DNA of 56,008 nucleotides from Lachnospiraceae bacterium. Lineage in GTDB: Bacteria > Bacillota > Clostridia > Lachnospirales > Lachnospiraceae. The notes beneath the pieces are model-generated. The model made no database searches and was not told the DNA's origin. It saw nothing but the letters and a program-made list of their open reading frames with translations. Both the position numbers and the translations under genes were made by a program. The stretch is taken from NCBI GenBank assembly GCA_015057055.1, contig SVFE01000009.1, positions 1 to 56,008 of the forward strand. Direction: 5' to 3'. This document shows positions 17,656 through 27,060 of this stretch, piece by piece. Numbering within the stretch: position 1 is the first letter of the stretch; each line of letters begins with the position of its first letter.

Positions 17656-17697
17656 TAAAAATCACCAAAAGAATTACAAAAAACTTTTTATTTGGTA

Positions 17698-17726
17698 TGG
17701 AAAAATTACAAATCTCTTAGTATAAT
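17698..17726 (+). promoter_or_regulatory. Likely promoter of the kinase-phosphatase operon
   Basis: A perfect TATAAT at 17721-17726 lies 17 bp after a weak -35 (TGGAAA). It gives a leader of about 55 nt. Confidence 0.5.
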
Positions 17727-17789
17727 AAAAATGATATAGGATGCGCTAGTATCACCCTATAGCAAAAACAAGGAAGAGCAGAGTGGGAT

Positions 17790-19664
17790 ATGGAGATAAC
17801 AGAAGTCGGGAAAATTTGTTTACGGTGTATGAAGACCAGCGATGATGTGGGAATCTGTCCTTTTTGCGGTCGTGAAAAGTCAGGGCAGCTGACATGGTCG
17901 AAGGCGCTGGCACCGGGAACGGTTTTAAACAACAAAATACTCATCGGAAATATCTTGGGAAAAGGTGGATACGGAATTACTTATATCGGATATGATATGT
18001 TGTTGGAGTACCGTGTTGCGATTAAAGAATTTTTCCCGGATGAGATGGTTGACAGAGCAGAGGACGGCAAAACCGTTCTTGTTTTGGATGAAGTAAACGG
18101 AGAGGAATACCAGAAAGAAACGACAGCTTACCTTCGGGAAGCCCGTGTTCTTGCGGAATATTCCAAATTCCCGGGTATTGTTGCGATTAAAGATTTGTTT
18201 TATGAAAACAATACCGGTTATCTTATTATGGAATTTTTGGAGAATGGTACGCTCCGTAAATATATTGATGCTCACGGCGGTTGGCTGGGAGTAGAGGAAT
18301 CCCTTGAACTTATGGAACCGGTAATCAGTATTTTGGGCCGGCTTCACCAGTCCGGCTTGATTCATCGTGATATCAGCCCGGATAACATTATGATGGATGA
18401 GGACGGAAGCATTAAACTGATTGATTTTGGCGGGTCCAAAAAAGTCGGACTTAACAACCAGCAGGTTTTCCTCGGAAAGTGGGGATTTGCGCCGCTGGAA
18501 CAGATGCTTTCCAAGATTTCCGAACAGGGTCCTTGGACGGATATTTATGGAATTTGCGCAACTTTGTATTGCATGATGACGGGAGATGTGCCCCCGGCAT
18601 CTTATGAACGAAGTGAGAAGGATGAACTCATTGATATTGCACAGTACACGATTTCCATCGACAAAAAAGTAGCTGCTGCAATTATGAAGGGCTTGTCCAT
18701 GGAACCGGCTGACCGGCAGCAGAGTATAGAGGAATTGTACAAAGGTTTGTACGGTGCTACTCCGGATGAAAAGAACAATGCTCAGGTGCAGGAAGAATCC
18801 TTCCTTATGAAGGACGGTACCGGTCGGATTTGGTTTGGTGAATATCCCATGAATGAAATTGTGGGTAAAGAAGTGACCTCAGATTTGATTTACGGCGAAT
18901 ATAACAGCGATGATGTTACGGTGATTAACGGAGAGAAATACATTCGTATGCCGGTGGTTCGTGAAGTTTCCCAGGATAAGGATTTCCTTTCCACCCTAAC
19001 CAAAGGAAAGCAACAACCGGAAATTACCGGTTACCGTTATTTTAAATTCAATCTGCTTCCCTGGAAGATAGTGGGACAGCGTGGGAACCGTATCACGCTT
19101 CAGTCTGAGTACATTATAGATTTCCAATTGTTTGACCAGAAAAAATATGCCAAGATGACGGATAAGGAAATCAGCAAAATTAAAACCGGAATTTACTGGG
19201 AGAAGAGTAAAATTCGGGAATGGCTCAACGGAGTATTTGTTCGGCGCTCCTTCTCCGAAGCAGAAAGAGCGAAGTTGCAGGTTACGGAAGTGAAGACACC
19301 GGTATCGGCGTTGTCTGACCGGACTACTTATGACAAAGTATATTTGCCTTCCATTGAGGAAACCAGATACGGATTTGATACGGATATGTCGATGATGCGC
19401 GGTACGAAGAGGAAAACCATGTTGGGTGATGATGCGCCCTGTTCCCAATACGTGGCAGCATTGTCGGACGGAGCAATGATGAGCGATTGTTATGGTCTTC
19501 GTTCCAGAGGTCATATTGACCAGGATGATTCTTATATTGCGCAGGAAAGTTATGCCGGCCATGCAATGATTGACGGAAAATTACGTGAGTGGAAACTAAA
19601 CAAAGGTATGGGAATCCGCCCTGTGATTTGCGTAAATGAAGAAGACATTGTTTCGATGCCATAA
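17790..19664 (+). CDS. Zinc-ribbon Ser/Thr protein kinase with C-terminal DUF6273-like domain
   Basis: 624 residues. An N-terminal zinc ribbon (Cys10, 13, 23, 26) is followed by an apparently complete Hanks-type kinase domain (about 48-320): Gly loop GKGGYGITY at 57-65, Lys79 in VAIKEF, HRDISPDN at 192-199 and DFG at 212-214, with the plant/bacterial style APLEQ segment after it. From about 335 to the end is a second domain (WFGEYPMNE ... IREWLNGVFVRRSFSEAERAKL ... GMGIRPVICV) like DUF6273, a lectin-like fold often found in clostridial surface or signalling proteins. There is no membrane helix, so the enzyme looks cytosolic. A phosphatase gene follows after 18 bp. Targets are unknown; the C-terminal domain may bind a ligand or substrate. 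Confidence 0.88.
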   Translation: MEITEVGKICLRCMKTSDDVGICPFCGREKSGQLTWSKALAPGTVLNNKILIGNILGKGGYGITYIGYDMLLEYRVAIKEFFPDEMVDRAEDGKTVLVLDEVNGEEYQKETTAYLREARVLAEYSKFPGIVAIKDLFYENNTGYLIMEFLENGTLRKYIDAHGGWLGVEESLELMEPVISILGRLHQSGLIHRDISPDNIMMDEDGSIKLIDFGGSKKVGLNNQQVFLGKWGFAPLEQMLSKISEQGPWTDIYGICATLYCMMTGDVPPASYERSEKDELIDIAQYTISIDKKVAAAIMKGLSMEPADRQQSIEELYKGLYGATPDEKNNAQVQEESFLMKDGTGRIWFGEYPMNEIVGKEVTSDLIYGEYNSDDVTVINGEKYIRMPVVREVSQDKDFLSTLTKGKQQPEITGYRYFKFNLLPWKIVGQRGNRITLQSEYIIDFQLFDQKKYAKMTDKEISKIKTGIYWEKSKIREWLNGVFVRRSFSEAERAKLQVTEVKTPVSALSDRTTYDKVYLPSIEETRYGFDTDMSMMRGTKRKTMLGDDAPCSQYVAALSDGAMMSDCYGLRSRGHIDQDDSYIAQESYAGHAMIDGKLREWKLNKGMGIRPVICVNEEDIVSMP

Positions 19665-19682
19665 CGTGAAGGAGCTTTGTTT

Positions 19683-20477
19683 ATGAGTACATATGTTTTG
19701 AGCGATATACACGGACAGTATATTGCCTACGAGAAAATGTTGAAGAAAATCGGATTTGGCAAAGATGATTACCTCTACGTTCTGGGAGATGTTATTGACC
19801 GGGGACCGGACGGAATTCATATTATCCAAGATATTATGAAACGGGACAATGTGGAATTGCTTCTGGGAAACCATGAGTATATGTTGCTTAATGCGATTCA
19901 GTTTCTTAAAAATAAAGATAAAGATGAGGAAGAGAGTAAAAAGAATTACGATGGGTTGACACCCTTTGAATTGTGGGTACATCCCTGCAACGGCGGCGAA
20001 GGAACCTGTCTCGAATTTTTGGGACTTCCCGAGAAGGTACAGAAAGAATTGCTTGATTTTCTCCGGCAACAGTATTTAATCCGGCGTGTAAAAATCGGCA
20101 AGACTACTTATCATCTTTCCCATTCCTATTCTTCCAAAAAGAAGTTCGGTGAAGGGATTAAGGTTAAGAATCTGAGCCATGAAAGAGCGGAAGAGATTGT
20201 GTGGGAAAGTATTTTCGATAAACCGGCAGATGCGATTCCTTCTGAAAAGTTGTTTGCTTATTCCCGGGATGTTTATGTAGTAGGACATATTTTTACCCAG
20301 CGTTTGGGACATATGGACGAAAACGGTAAGGGAATGATATACCGATCGGATAATTACAGAGGATATAAGGTGATTGATGTGGATTGCGGTATGGCACTAA
20401 ACAGCCGCTCCAGCAGGCTCGGTTGTTTGTGTTTGGAAACACAGGAAGAGTTTTATGTACCGCTTCTGGAAGATTAA
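19683..20477 (+). CDS. PPP-family metallophosphoesterase (Ser/Thr phosphatase-like)
   Basis: 264 residues from the ATG at 19683, which has GGAG at normal spacing. Metal-site motifs are in the PPP/ApaH order: SDIHGQY, LGDVIDRGPDG, GNHEYM, then His in LSHSYS and GHIFTQRLGH, ending with a GMA...LGCL segment. The GDxxDRGP form fits the protein phosphatase/diadenosine tetraphosphatase branch. It is cotranscribed with the protein kinase 18 bp upstream, so the simplest reading is that it reverses that kinase's phosphorylations. A nucleotide hydrolase role cannot be excluded. Confidence 0.88.
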   Translation: MSTYVLSDIHGQYIAYEKMLKKIGFGKDDYLYVLGDVIDRGPDGIHIIQDIMKRDNVELLLGNHEYMLLNAIQFLKNKDKDEEESKKNYDGLTPFELWVHPCNGGEGTCLEFLGLPEKVQKELLDFLRQQYLIRRVKIGKTTYHLSHSYSSKKKFGEGIKVKNLSHERAEEIVWESIFDKPADAIPSEKLFAYSRDVYVVGHIFTQRLGHMDENGKGMIYRSDNYRGYKVIDVDCGMALNSRSSRLGCLCLETQEEFYVPLLED

Positions 20478-20499
20478 CGGGAGAATTGAAATGATAGGA

Positions 20500-20534
20500 A
20501 ACAGCGTGGGCAGAAAGGCTCCCGCTGTTTTTCT
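20500..20534 (+). terminator. Terminator after the phosphatase gene
   Basis: A 12-bp stem with two imperfect pairs (AACAGCG...CGCTGTT) and a 6-nt loop, followed by TTTTTCTT. Confidence 0.85.
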
Positions 20535-20560
20535 TCCGTAAAAGAGGAGAGTTATTCAGT

Positions 20561-21730
20561 ATGATTCGTTTGTTGTTAAAAATGTTTGTAAAAGATTATG
20601 AAAAAATCGAAAAGGAAGAAGTGCGGGAACGTTACGGCATGCTCTCTGGGTGCGTCGGAATTATTTGCAATATTTTTTTGTTTGGCGTCAAATACTATCT
20701 TGGGACCATAGCCTGTTCGGTGGCGATTATTTCGGATGCATTTAATAACCTTTCCGACAGCGGAAGCTGCATTTTGACACTCTTTGGATATAAGATGGCG
20801 GCAAAACCGGCAGATAAAGACCACCCCTTTGGTCACGGAAGAATGGAATATGTAATTTCGCTGTTGGTGGCAGTAGTAATTATGCTGGTAGGCGTGGAAC
20901 TGTTCCAAAGTTCCGTGGAAAAAATCAAAAATCCGGAGCCGGTACTTTTCTCTAAATTTGTCTTGATAGCGCTTTTGGTTTCTGTGCTGGTTAAACTATG
21001 GATGGCTTATTTTAACCGGACGCTGGGTAAAAAAATCCGCTCCACCGTGATGCTTGCAACGGCCAAAGACAGTTTAAATGACGTGATAGCCACGGGTACA
21101 ACGATTTTGGCGTTGGTGGCTTCCTTGTTTACGGACTTTCCGTTGGATGGCTATATCGGATGCATAGTTTCCGTCTTTATTTTGTATTCGGGCTTTGAAA
21201 TTATTAAAGATACCGCAGATGAATTTTTGGGAAAACCTGCAGATAAGCAGACGGTGCAGGCGATTCGTGATATTTTAGAGCGGGATGAACAGGTTAAGGG
21301 GCTTCATGACATGGTGATTCACAGCTACGGGCCCGGCGTAACCTTCGGAAGTGTACATGCGGAAGTGGATGCGCGGGAGAATATTATGGTGATTCATGAT
21401 GCCATTGACCGTTTGGAAAAGGAAGTTTATGATAAACTTCATGTAGTGCTCACGGTGCATATGGATCCGGTAGAGATGGATAATACTTTGGTAAATGAAA
21501 GGAAAGAAATGGTGCGCCGGATTTTGCATTCAATCAATCCGGAACTTTCTTTTCACGATTTTCGAATGGTAGGCGGAGCAGAGCATACCAATTTATTGTT
21601 TGATATTGTGCTTCCGTTTGATTGCAAGATGAAGGAAAAGGAAGTTTTGGAACTTCTGAATCAGGAACTGGAAAAAGAAGACGGGAAATATTGCCCGGTA
21701 GTAAATATTGAAAGGGACTACACGCAGTAA
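20561..21730 (+). CDS. Cation diffusion facilitator transporter
   Basis: 389 residues of the CDF family, which exports Zn, Mn, Fe or Co in exchange for protons. Visible are helix 2 with the metal site SDAFNNLSDSGS, the HPFGHGRMEY motif after helix 3, helix 5 with AKDSLNDVIATG (second metal site) and a C-terminal cytosolic ferredoxin-like domain (HDMVIHSYGPGVTFGSVHAEVD ... HLDP-type VHMDPVEMDN). The C-terminal part is longer than the minimal family form by about 80 residues. The start has AGAGGAGAG upstream. Metal specificity is unclear; Asn in the SDAFNN site suggests Mn or Fe rather than a strict Zn pump, as an inference. Confidence 0.9.
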   Translation: MIRLLLKMFVKDYEKIEKEEVRERYGMLSGCVGIICNIFLFGVKYYLGTIACSVAIISDAFNNLSDSGSCILTLFGYKMAAKPADKDHPFGHGRMEYVISLLVAVVIMLVGVELFQSSVEKIKNPEPVLFSKFVLIALLVSVLVKLWMAYFNRTLGKKIRSTVMLATAKDSLNDVIATGTTILALVASLFTDFPLDGYIGCIVSVFILYSGFEIIKDTADEFLGKPADKQTVQAIRDILERDEQVKGLHDMVIHSYGPGVTFGSVHAEVDARENIMVIHDAIDRLEKEVYDKLHVVLTVHMDPVEMDNTLVNERKEMVRRILHSINPELSFHDFRMVGGAEHTNLLFDIVLPFDCKMKEKEVLELLNQELEKEDGKYCPVVNIERDYTQ

Positions 21731-21751
21731 GAACTGCGCGGAGGATTTGGC

Positions 21752-22285
21752 ATGTCGGTAGATTTTGAGATTTTATATTTTATACAAACGCTGCGAAGTG
21801 ACTGGCTGGATTGGATTATGACGCTGATTACTCATTTGGGTGATGCGGGGATTTTCTGGATTCTGTTATCGGTTATTTTGGCGTGCAAAAAGGAAACCAG
21901 GCTGTGCGGCTTTACCATGATGATTTCTTTGCTTTTGATGCAGATTATCGGCAATATGGTTTTAAAAGAAATCATTGCAAGACCCAGGCCCTGCTGGCTG
22001 GATGACGGGATTGTTCTTGCTATTGCAAAACCGGAGAGTTTTTCCTTCCCTTCGGGGCACACGTATTCCAGCTTTGTCTGCGCCGTGACAATACTATTTT
22101 TCAATAAAAAATGGGGCGTAGCGGCGCTTTTCGTTGCGGCGCTGATTGCCTTTTCCAGAATGTATCTTTTTGTGCATTTTCCCAGTGATATTCTCGGCGG
22201 TATTGTGCTGGGGATTCTCACTGCTTTTGCAGCAAAATGGCTTTCTGACAAATTTGTAAAAAATAGATTGGCGACAAAAGGATAA
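21752..22285 (+). CDS. PAP2-family membrane phosphatase
   Basis: 177 residues with five likely membrane helices and the three phosphatase motifs: KEIIARPRP, PSGHTYSS and SRMYLFVHFPSDILGG. Relatives dephosphorylate undecaprenyl pyrophosphate or phosphatidylglycerol phosphate at the outer face of the membrane. It starts 21 bp after the CDF gene, with GCGGAGG upstream, so probably shares its transcript. Confidence 0.9.
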   Translation: MSVDFEILYFIQTLRSDWLDWIMTLITHLGDAGIFWILLSVILACKKETRLCGFTMMISLLLMQIIGNMVLKEIIARPRPCWLDDGIVLAIAKPESFSFPSGHTYSSFVCAVTILFFNKKWGVAALFVAALIAFSRMYLFVHFPSDILGGIVLGILTAFAAKWLSDKFVKNRLATKG

Positions 22286-22330
22286 AAATTCCACTTATAT
22301 TTTACCTCCGGGAAGAAATAATAGAATCAG

Positions 22331-22350
22331 GATAAACAACATCGTTTATC
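22331..22350. promoter_or_regulatory. 7-bp inverted repeat ahead of the spore protein gene
   Basis: GATAAAC and GTTTATC flank a 6-nt spacer 40 bp before the SASP start codon. No T-run follows, so an operator or a leader hairpin is more likely than a terminator. No clear sigma-G promoter could be picked by eye. Confidence 0.35.
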
Positions 22351-22389
22351 TCAAGTGATTAAGAACCAATAAATTGGAGGTAGAAAGAA

Positions 22390-22587
22390 ATGGCAACAAA
22401 AACAAATAAGACAAGTGTACCTGAAGCAAAAGCAGCAATGGATCGTTTTAAAACAGAAGTAGCATCTGAACTCGGTGTTTCTTTGAAGGATGGTTACAAT
22501 GGTGACCTTACTTCCCGTGAAGCAGGAAGAATCGGTGGCGAAATGGTTCGTAGAATGATCAAGAAGCAGGAAGAAATGATGAAGTAA
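22390..22587 (+). CDS. Alpha/beta-type small acid-soluble spore protein
   Basis: 65 residues matching the alpha/beta SASP family: PEAKAAMDRFKTEVASELGV, then the DNA-binding GYNGDLTSREAGRIGGEMVRRMI. These proteins coat DNA in the spore core, shift it to an A-like form and protect it from UV and heat, and are degraded at germination by the GPR protease, whose site would be near the ...FKTEVASELG segment. A strong TTGGAGG site precedes the ATG. It stands alone with its own terminator. Confidence 0.96.
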   Translation: MATKTNKTSVPEAKAAMDRFKTEVASELGVSLKDGYNGDLTSREAGRIGGEMVRRMIKKQEEMMK

Positions 22588-22609
22588 TCCGTTATACGGA
22601 AAATGCAGG

Positions 22610-22640
22610 TGGCCCGGTGAACACATCGGGTCATTTGTTT
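22610..22640 (+). terminator. Terminator of the spore protein gene
   Basis: A 10-bp stem (TGGCCCGGTG/CATCGGGTCA, two wobble pairs) with a 4-nt loop, then TTTGTTTT. Confidence 0.85.
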
Positions 22641-22642
22641 TG

Positions 22643-22672
22643 TTGACAAATCTACATAGATATCCCTACAAT
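22643..22672 (+). promoter_or_regulatory. Promoter of the EamA transporter gene
   Basis: TTGACA and TACAAT with an 18-bp spacer, directly after the spore protein terminator; the leader is about 80 nt. Confidence 0.75.
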
Positions 22673-22761
22673 ATGATTTGTGAATTTAAATCGTAACAGA
22701 TTGAAAACATACCGAATCGGAGCGGTACGAAAGAAAAAAACAGGAAAACAAAGGTGATGAG

Positions 22762-23637
22762 ATGAAAAACGCAAAAACGATGCTGATTATTTCTATGGCG
22801 ATATTCGGTACCATAGGTTTGTTTGTGAGAAATATCCCTCTTGCCTCCGGCGAAATTGCCTTGTATCGGGCGGTGCTGGCGGCGGTATTAATAGGGATTT
22901 ATCTTCTGGTTTCGAAGCAGAAATTTGATTTTTCAAAGATGAAAAAAGAATTGCCGCTGCTGCTTTTTTCCGGCGTGGCAATGGCTTTCAACTGGATTTT
23001 ACTCTTTGAAGCCTATAAGTATACCACGGTTTCCGTAGCGACGCTAAGTTACTATTTTGCGCCGGTCATCGTAACGGTGGTTTGCCCGTTTTTATTCAAG
23101 GAAAAAATGACGGTGAAGCAGATTGTTTGTTTTGTCATGTCTACGGCGGGAATTGTGATGATTACCGGAATCGGGGATTTATCCGCAGGCACTTCGCATT
23201 TTACCGGGATTTTGTTTGGACTTGGGGCGGCGGTGTTGTATGCCACCGTCATCATTATGAACAAATTCATCAAAAATGTGGAGGGGATTCACCGTACCTT
23301 TTTGCAGTTTCTGGCAGCCATTGTGGTTTTGGTTCCCTATGTGCTTTTAACCGGCGGAATCAACGTGCAGGGATTGGAATGGAAAGGGCTGGTGTGTCTT
23401 TTGATTGTGGGACTTATTCATACCGGCGTGACCTATTGCTTGTATTTCTCCTCTCTGAAGGAACTTCCCGGACAGACCGTGGCAATCCTTAGTTACATTG
23501 ATCCGCTGCTGGCAGTTTTGGTGTCTGTAACCATTCTGCGTGAGCCCATGACATTTTGGCAGATTGTCGGCGGAATTTTGATTTTGGGATTTACACTTTG
23601 GAACGAAATGCCGGAGAAGGAAACAACGAAAAAATGA
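22762..23637 (+). CDS. DMT-superfamily (EamA) transporter
   Basis: 291 residues with ten membrane helices in two EamA repeats: the first starts AKTMLIISMAIFGTIGLFVRNIPLASGEIALYRAV, the second TGILFGLGAAVLYATVIIMNKFI. The repeat ends (SYYFAPVIVTVVCPFLFKEKMT and SYIDPLLAVLVSVTILREPMT) are typical. Members export amino acids or metabolites; the substrate is unknown. It stands alone. Confidence 0.92.
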   Translation: MKNAKTMLIISMAIFGTIGLFVRNIPLASGEIALYRAVLAAVLIGIYLLVSKQKFDFSKMKKELPLLLFSGVAMAFNWILLFEAYKYTTVSVATLSYYFAPVIVTVVCPFLFKEKMTVKQIVCFVMSTAGIVMITGIGDLSAGTSHFTGILFGLGAAVLYATVIIMNKFIKNVEGIHRTFLQFLAAIVVLVPYVLLTGGINVQGLEWKGLVCLLIVGLIHTGVTYCLYFSSLKELPGQTVAILSYIDPLLAVLVSVTILREPMTFWQIVGGILILGFTLWNEMPEKETTKK

Positions 23638-23659
23638 CTGGACTAACTATTGATTTCTA

Positions 23660-23668
23660 TGGTATAAT
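23660..23668 (+). promoter_or_regulatory. Extended -10 promoter ahead of trigger factor
   Basis: TGGTATAAT, an extended -10 with a perfect hexamer, gives a leader of about 70 nt. No CtsR or CIRCE operator could be seen near it. Confidence 0.5.
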
Positions 23669-23745
23669 CACAGAGTTGATTATCTATAAAATGGATAGTT
23701 ATGTCAAAATGAAAAATGCGTGTTGCAGTAGGAGGAAATTGTAAA

Positions 23746-25029
23746 ATGAGTTTACCGATGGAAAAATTAGAACATAATATGGCAAAAATTACCATAGAAG
23801 TGCCTTGTGAGGAATTTGAAAAGGCAGTAGAAAGAGCATATCAGAAGAATAAAAACAGAATCAGCATTCCCGGATTCCGTAAGGGTAAAGTGCCTCGTCA
23901 GATGATGGAAAAAATGTACGGAAAAGAAGTATTTTTTGATGATGCAGCGAATATGATTATTCCGGATGCTTATCAGAAAGCATTCGAAGAATGCGATGAA
24001 GAAATCGTTTCTTCTCCCAAGATTGATGTAGTACAGTTGGAAGCAGGAAAGCCTTTCATCTTTACTGCTGAAGTAGCATTGAAGCCGGAAGTTACTCTTG
24101 GTGAATACAAGGGAGTGGAAGTAGATAAAGTATCTGCAGAAGTTACGGAAGAAGAAATCGAAGAGCAGATTAAGAAAGAATTGGAAGAACAGTCCAGACA
24201 GGTTGTAGTAGAAGGAAGACCGGTACAGGACGGCGACCTTACGGTAATTGATTTTGAAGGATTTGTAGACGGCGTAGCATTTGAAGGCGGAAAGGGCGAG
24301 AATTACTCCCTGACCATCGGTTCCGGTTCCTTCATTCCCGGTTTCGAAGAGCAGTTAATCGGTAAGAACGTGGATGAAGAGTGTGAAGTAAATGTTACTT
24401 TCCCGGAAGAGTATCACGCTGCTGACCTTGCCGGAAAGCCCGCTGTATTCAAATGTAAGATTCATGAAATCAAAGAAAAACAGGTTCCTGCATTGGATGC
24501 TGATTTCGCAGATGACGCAGGATTTGATTCTGTAGAAGAATACAAAGAAGATGTAAAGAAGAACCTTGCTGAAAAGAAAGAAAAAGCAGCGAAAGATGCA
24601 AAAGAAGACGCTGTAATTGATCTTATTGTAGCAAATGCAACCATGGATGTTCCGGATGCTATGGTAGAAACTGCACAGAAGCAGATGATTGATGAATTTG
24701 CTCAGCAGCTTTCCATGCAGGGATTGTCTCTTGACCAGTATTTTATGTTCACAGGTATGACCAAAGAGATGATGATGGAACAGACCAAACCCCGTGCAGA
24801 GAAGAGACTGAAAGCACGTCTTGTATTAGAAGAAATTGCCAAAGCAGAAGGCATTGAAGCTTCCGAGGAAGAATATGAAGCACAGCTGAAAGAAATGGCA
24901 GACGGTTACAAGATGGATATGGAAAAAGTCAGAAAGATGATTAGCGCATACGATAAGAAACAGATGATGAAGGATCTTGCCATCAAGAAGGCAATTGACT
25001 TCGTTGTGGAAAACGCAAAAGAAAAATAA
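23746..25029 (+). CDS. tig: Trigger factor
   Basis: 427 residues from the ATG at 23746, preceded by AGGAGG; an earlier in-frame ATG at 23716 lies before that site. The protein has the three trigger factor parts: ribosome-binding domain with the GFRKGKVPR signature (about residues 44-52), a central FKBP-type prolyl isomerase domain (GDLTVIDFEGFVDGVAFEGG ... FIPGFEEQLIGKN) and the C-terminal helical chaperone arms. It binds nascent chains at the ribosome exit. It heads a run with clpP and clpX, the usual order in Clostridia. Confidence 0.97.
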   Translation: MSLPMEKLEHNMAKITIEVPCEEFEKAVERAYQKNKNRISIPGFRKGKVPRQMMEKMYGKEVFFDDAANMIIPDAYQKAFEECDEEIVSSPKIDVVQLEAGKPFIFTAEVALKPEVTLGEYKGVEVDKVSAEVTEEEIEEQIKKELEEQSRQVVVEGRPVQDGDLTVIDFEGFVDGVAFEGGKGENYSLTIGSGSFIPGFEEQLIGKNVDEECEVNVTFPEEYHAADLAGKPAVFKCKIHEIKEKQVPALDADFADDAGFDSVEEYKEDVKKNLAEKKEKAAKDAKEDAVIDLIVANATMDVPDAMVETAQKQMIDEFAQQLSMQGLSLDQYFMFTGMTKEMMMEQTKPRAEKRLKARLVLEEIAKAEGIEASEEEYEAQLKEMADGYKMDMEKVRKMISAYDKKQMMKDLAIKKAIDFVVENAKEK

Positions 25030-25060
25030 TTGCGTGAACAAGAAAGGATTGATGTAAGGA

Positions 25061-25678
25061 ATGAATCACGATATTTATAATGAATTGGTGCCTATGGTTG
25101 TGGAGCAGACAAGCCGCGGAGAGCGCTCCTATGACATTTATTCCCGTTTGCTCAAAGACAGAATTATTTTTCTCGGAAGTGAAGTGAATGAAGTTACGGC
25201 AAGTCTGGTGGTTGCACAGATGCTTTTCCTGGAATCGGAAGATCCGGATAAAGATATCAATCTGTACATCAACAGCCCCGGAGGGTCTGTAACCGCCGGT
25301 ATGGCGATTTACGATACCATGAATTTTGTAAAATGTGATGTTTCTACCATTTGTATCGGTATGGCAGCAAGTATGGGTGCATTCCTTCTTGCCGGCGGTG
25401 CAAAAGGAAAGCGTCTGGCACTTCCCAATGCGGAAATTATGATTCACCAGCCACTGGGCGGGGCGCAGGGACAGGCAACAGAGATTGAAATTGCGGCAAA
25501 GCATATTCTTCATACAAAGGAAAAACTGAACCGCATTTTGGCAGAAAACTGTAACCAGCCTTATGATGTGATTGCCGCGGATACCGATCGTGACAATTGG
25601 AAAACTGCAGAAGAAGCGAAGGCATACGGTCTGATTGACGATGTAATTTTCAAGAGACCTACTTCGGAAGAGAAGTAA
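25061..25678 (+). CDS. clpP: ATP-dependent Clp protease proteolytic subunit
   Basis: 205 residues of the self-compartmentalising serine protease ClpP. The catalytic triad is Ser104 (GMAASMGAF), His129 (MIHQPLGG) and Asp178, with spacing equal to that of the B. subtilis enzyme. The handle and oligomer segments ([24 protein letters not shown]) are intact. It is placed between tig and clpX with gaps of 31 and 30 bp, and forms the ClpXP protease with the next gene product. Confidence 0.97.
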   Translation: MNHDIYNELVPMVVEQTSRGERSYDIYSRLLKDRIIFLGSEVNEVTASLVVAQMLFLESEDPDKDINLYINSPGGSVTAGMAIYDTMNFVKCDVSTICIGMAASMGAFLLAGGAKGKRLALPNAEIMIHQPLGGAQGQATEIEIAAKHILHTKEKLNRILAENCNQPYDVIAADTDRDNWKTAEEAKAYGLIDDVIFKRPTSEEK

Positions 25679-25708
25679 ACTTCGTGATGAAAGGATTTGT
25701 AGGAAAAT

Positions 25709-26989
25709 ATGGCAGGAAAGAGCACGGATAGTAAAGTAAGATGTTCCTTCTGCAATAAGACCCAGGAGCAGGTGCGTAAGTTGATTGCAGGACCTGCAGG
25801 CGTCTATATTTGCGATGAGTGCGTGGACATCTGTGCAGACATTATTGAAGAAGAATTTTTTGAGCCCGGTGGCGCAGACAGCGAAGGAAATGATTTGGAT
25901 ATCAATTTCCTGAAACCGGTGCAGATCAAAGAGTTTTTGGATGAATATGTGGTAGGTCAGGAAGAGGCAAAGAAGATTTTGTCGGTTGCCGTGTACAACC
26001 ATTATAAGCGAGTGACCTCCCAACAGGACAATGATGTAGAATTACAGAAAAGTAATATTATTATGGTGGGACCTACCGGTTCCGGAAAAACCTACCTGGC
26101 ACAGTCCTTGGCAAAGATTATCAATGTACCTTTTGCCATTGCGGATGCGACTACATTGACGGAAGCCGGTTATGTCGGCGAAGATGTGGAAAACATTCTT
26201 TTGAAACTGATTCAGGCAGCGGACTATGATGTGGAGCGTGCCCAGTACGGTATCGTTTACATCGATGAAATTGATAAAATCACAAAGAAGAGTGAAAATG
26301 TCTCCATCACCCGTGATGTATCCGGGGAAGGTGTGCAACAGGCTCTTTTGAAAATTATTGAAGGTACGACGGCGTCAGTTCCTCCCCAGGGTGGCAGAAA
26401 GCATCCCCATCAGGAATTGATTCCCATTGATACCACCAACATTCTGTTCATTTGCGGCGGCGCATTTGACGGATTGGAAAAGATTATTGAGGATCGTCAG
26501 AATAAAAAATCAATTGGTTTTCAGGCACAGGTAAGCAGTAAGACAGACAAGGATATATCTGCATTGCTTCATGATGTAACACCTCAGGATTTGATTAAGT
26601 TTGGTCTGATTCCGGAGTTTGTGGGACGAGTGCCGGTGAATGTTTCATTGGAGGGGCTTGATAAGGAAGCTCTTGTGCGGATTTTGGAAGAACCCAAGAA
26701 TGCATTGATTAAGCAGTATCAAAGCTTATTTCAGATGGACGGCGTGAAATTGTCTTTTGAGAGAGATGCGGTGGAATGTATTGCAGAGATGGCGCTGGCT
26801 AGAAAGACCGGAGCCAGAGGACTTCGTTCCATCATGGAAACCTGTCTTATGGATGTAATGTATCGGATTCCTTCTGATGAGACGATTGAAAGTTGTGTGA
26901 TTACAAAAGGTGCGGTGGAAGGCACCAGCGAGCCTTTGGTTGTACATAAGGACAGCACGAAGAAATCAACAACGAAAAAAGCAAAATAA
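25709..26989 (+). CDS. clpX: Clp protease ATP-binding subunit ClpX
   Basis: 426 residues. An N-terminal C4 zinc finger (Cys12, 15, 35, 38) selects substrates. The AAA+ domain has Walker A GPTGSGKT at 121-128, Walker [11 protein letters not shown], pore loop in [10 protein letters not shown] and the IGF loop ([10 protein letters not shown]) that docks on ClpP. Arg-containing sensor 2 ([11 protein letters not shown]) is present. The C-terminal tail is Lys/Thr-rich. It unfolds tagged proteins and feeds them to ClpP. A terminator follows. Confidence 0.97.
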   Translation: MAGKSTDSKVRCSFCNKTQEQVRKLIAGPAGVYICDECVDICADIIEEEFFEPGGADSEGNDLDINFLKPVQIKEFLDEYVVGQEEAKKILSVAVYNHYKRVTSQQDNDVELQKSNIIMVGPTGSGKTYLAQSLAKIINVPFAIADATTLTEAGYVGEDVENILLKLIQAADYDVERAQYGIVYIDEIDKITKKSENVSITRDVSGEGVQQALLKIIEGTTASVPPQGGRKHPHQELIPIDTTNILFICGGAFDGLEKIIEDRQNKKSIGFQAQVSSKTDKDISALLHDVTPQDLIKFGLIPEFVGRVPVNVSLEGLDKEALVRILEEPKNALIKQYQSLFQMDGVKLSFERDAVECIAEMALARKTGARGLRSIMETCLMDVMYRIPSDETIESCVITKGAVEGTSEPLVVHKDSTKKSTTKKAK

Positions 26990-27010
26990 AAATACGATGA
27001 GGTATTAGGG

Positions 27011-27038
27011 AAAAGACCGCTGCAGTGGCGGTCTTTTT
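27011..27038 (+). terminator. Terminator between clpX and lon
   Basis: AAAAGACCGC/GCGGTCTTTT, a perfect 10-bp stem with a 7-nt loop followed by more T. It ends the tig-clpP-clpX unit just upstream of the lon ribosome site. Confidence 0.9.
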
Positions 27039-27060
27039 CAATCAGAAAGGCGTGATTAAG

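Noticed and set aside
27025-27060. N-terminal extension of Lon starting at a GTG at 27025
   Set aside because: This stretch is the right half of the clpX terminator; the GTG at 27061 has the ribosome site and gives the usual Lon N terminus.
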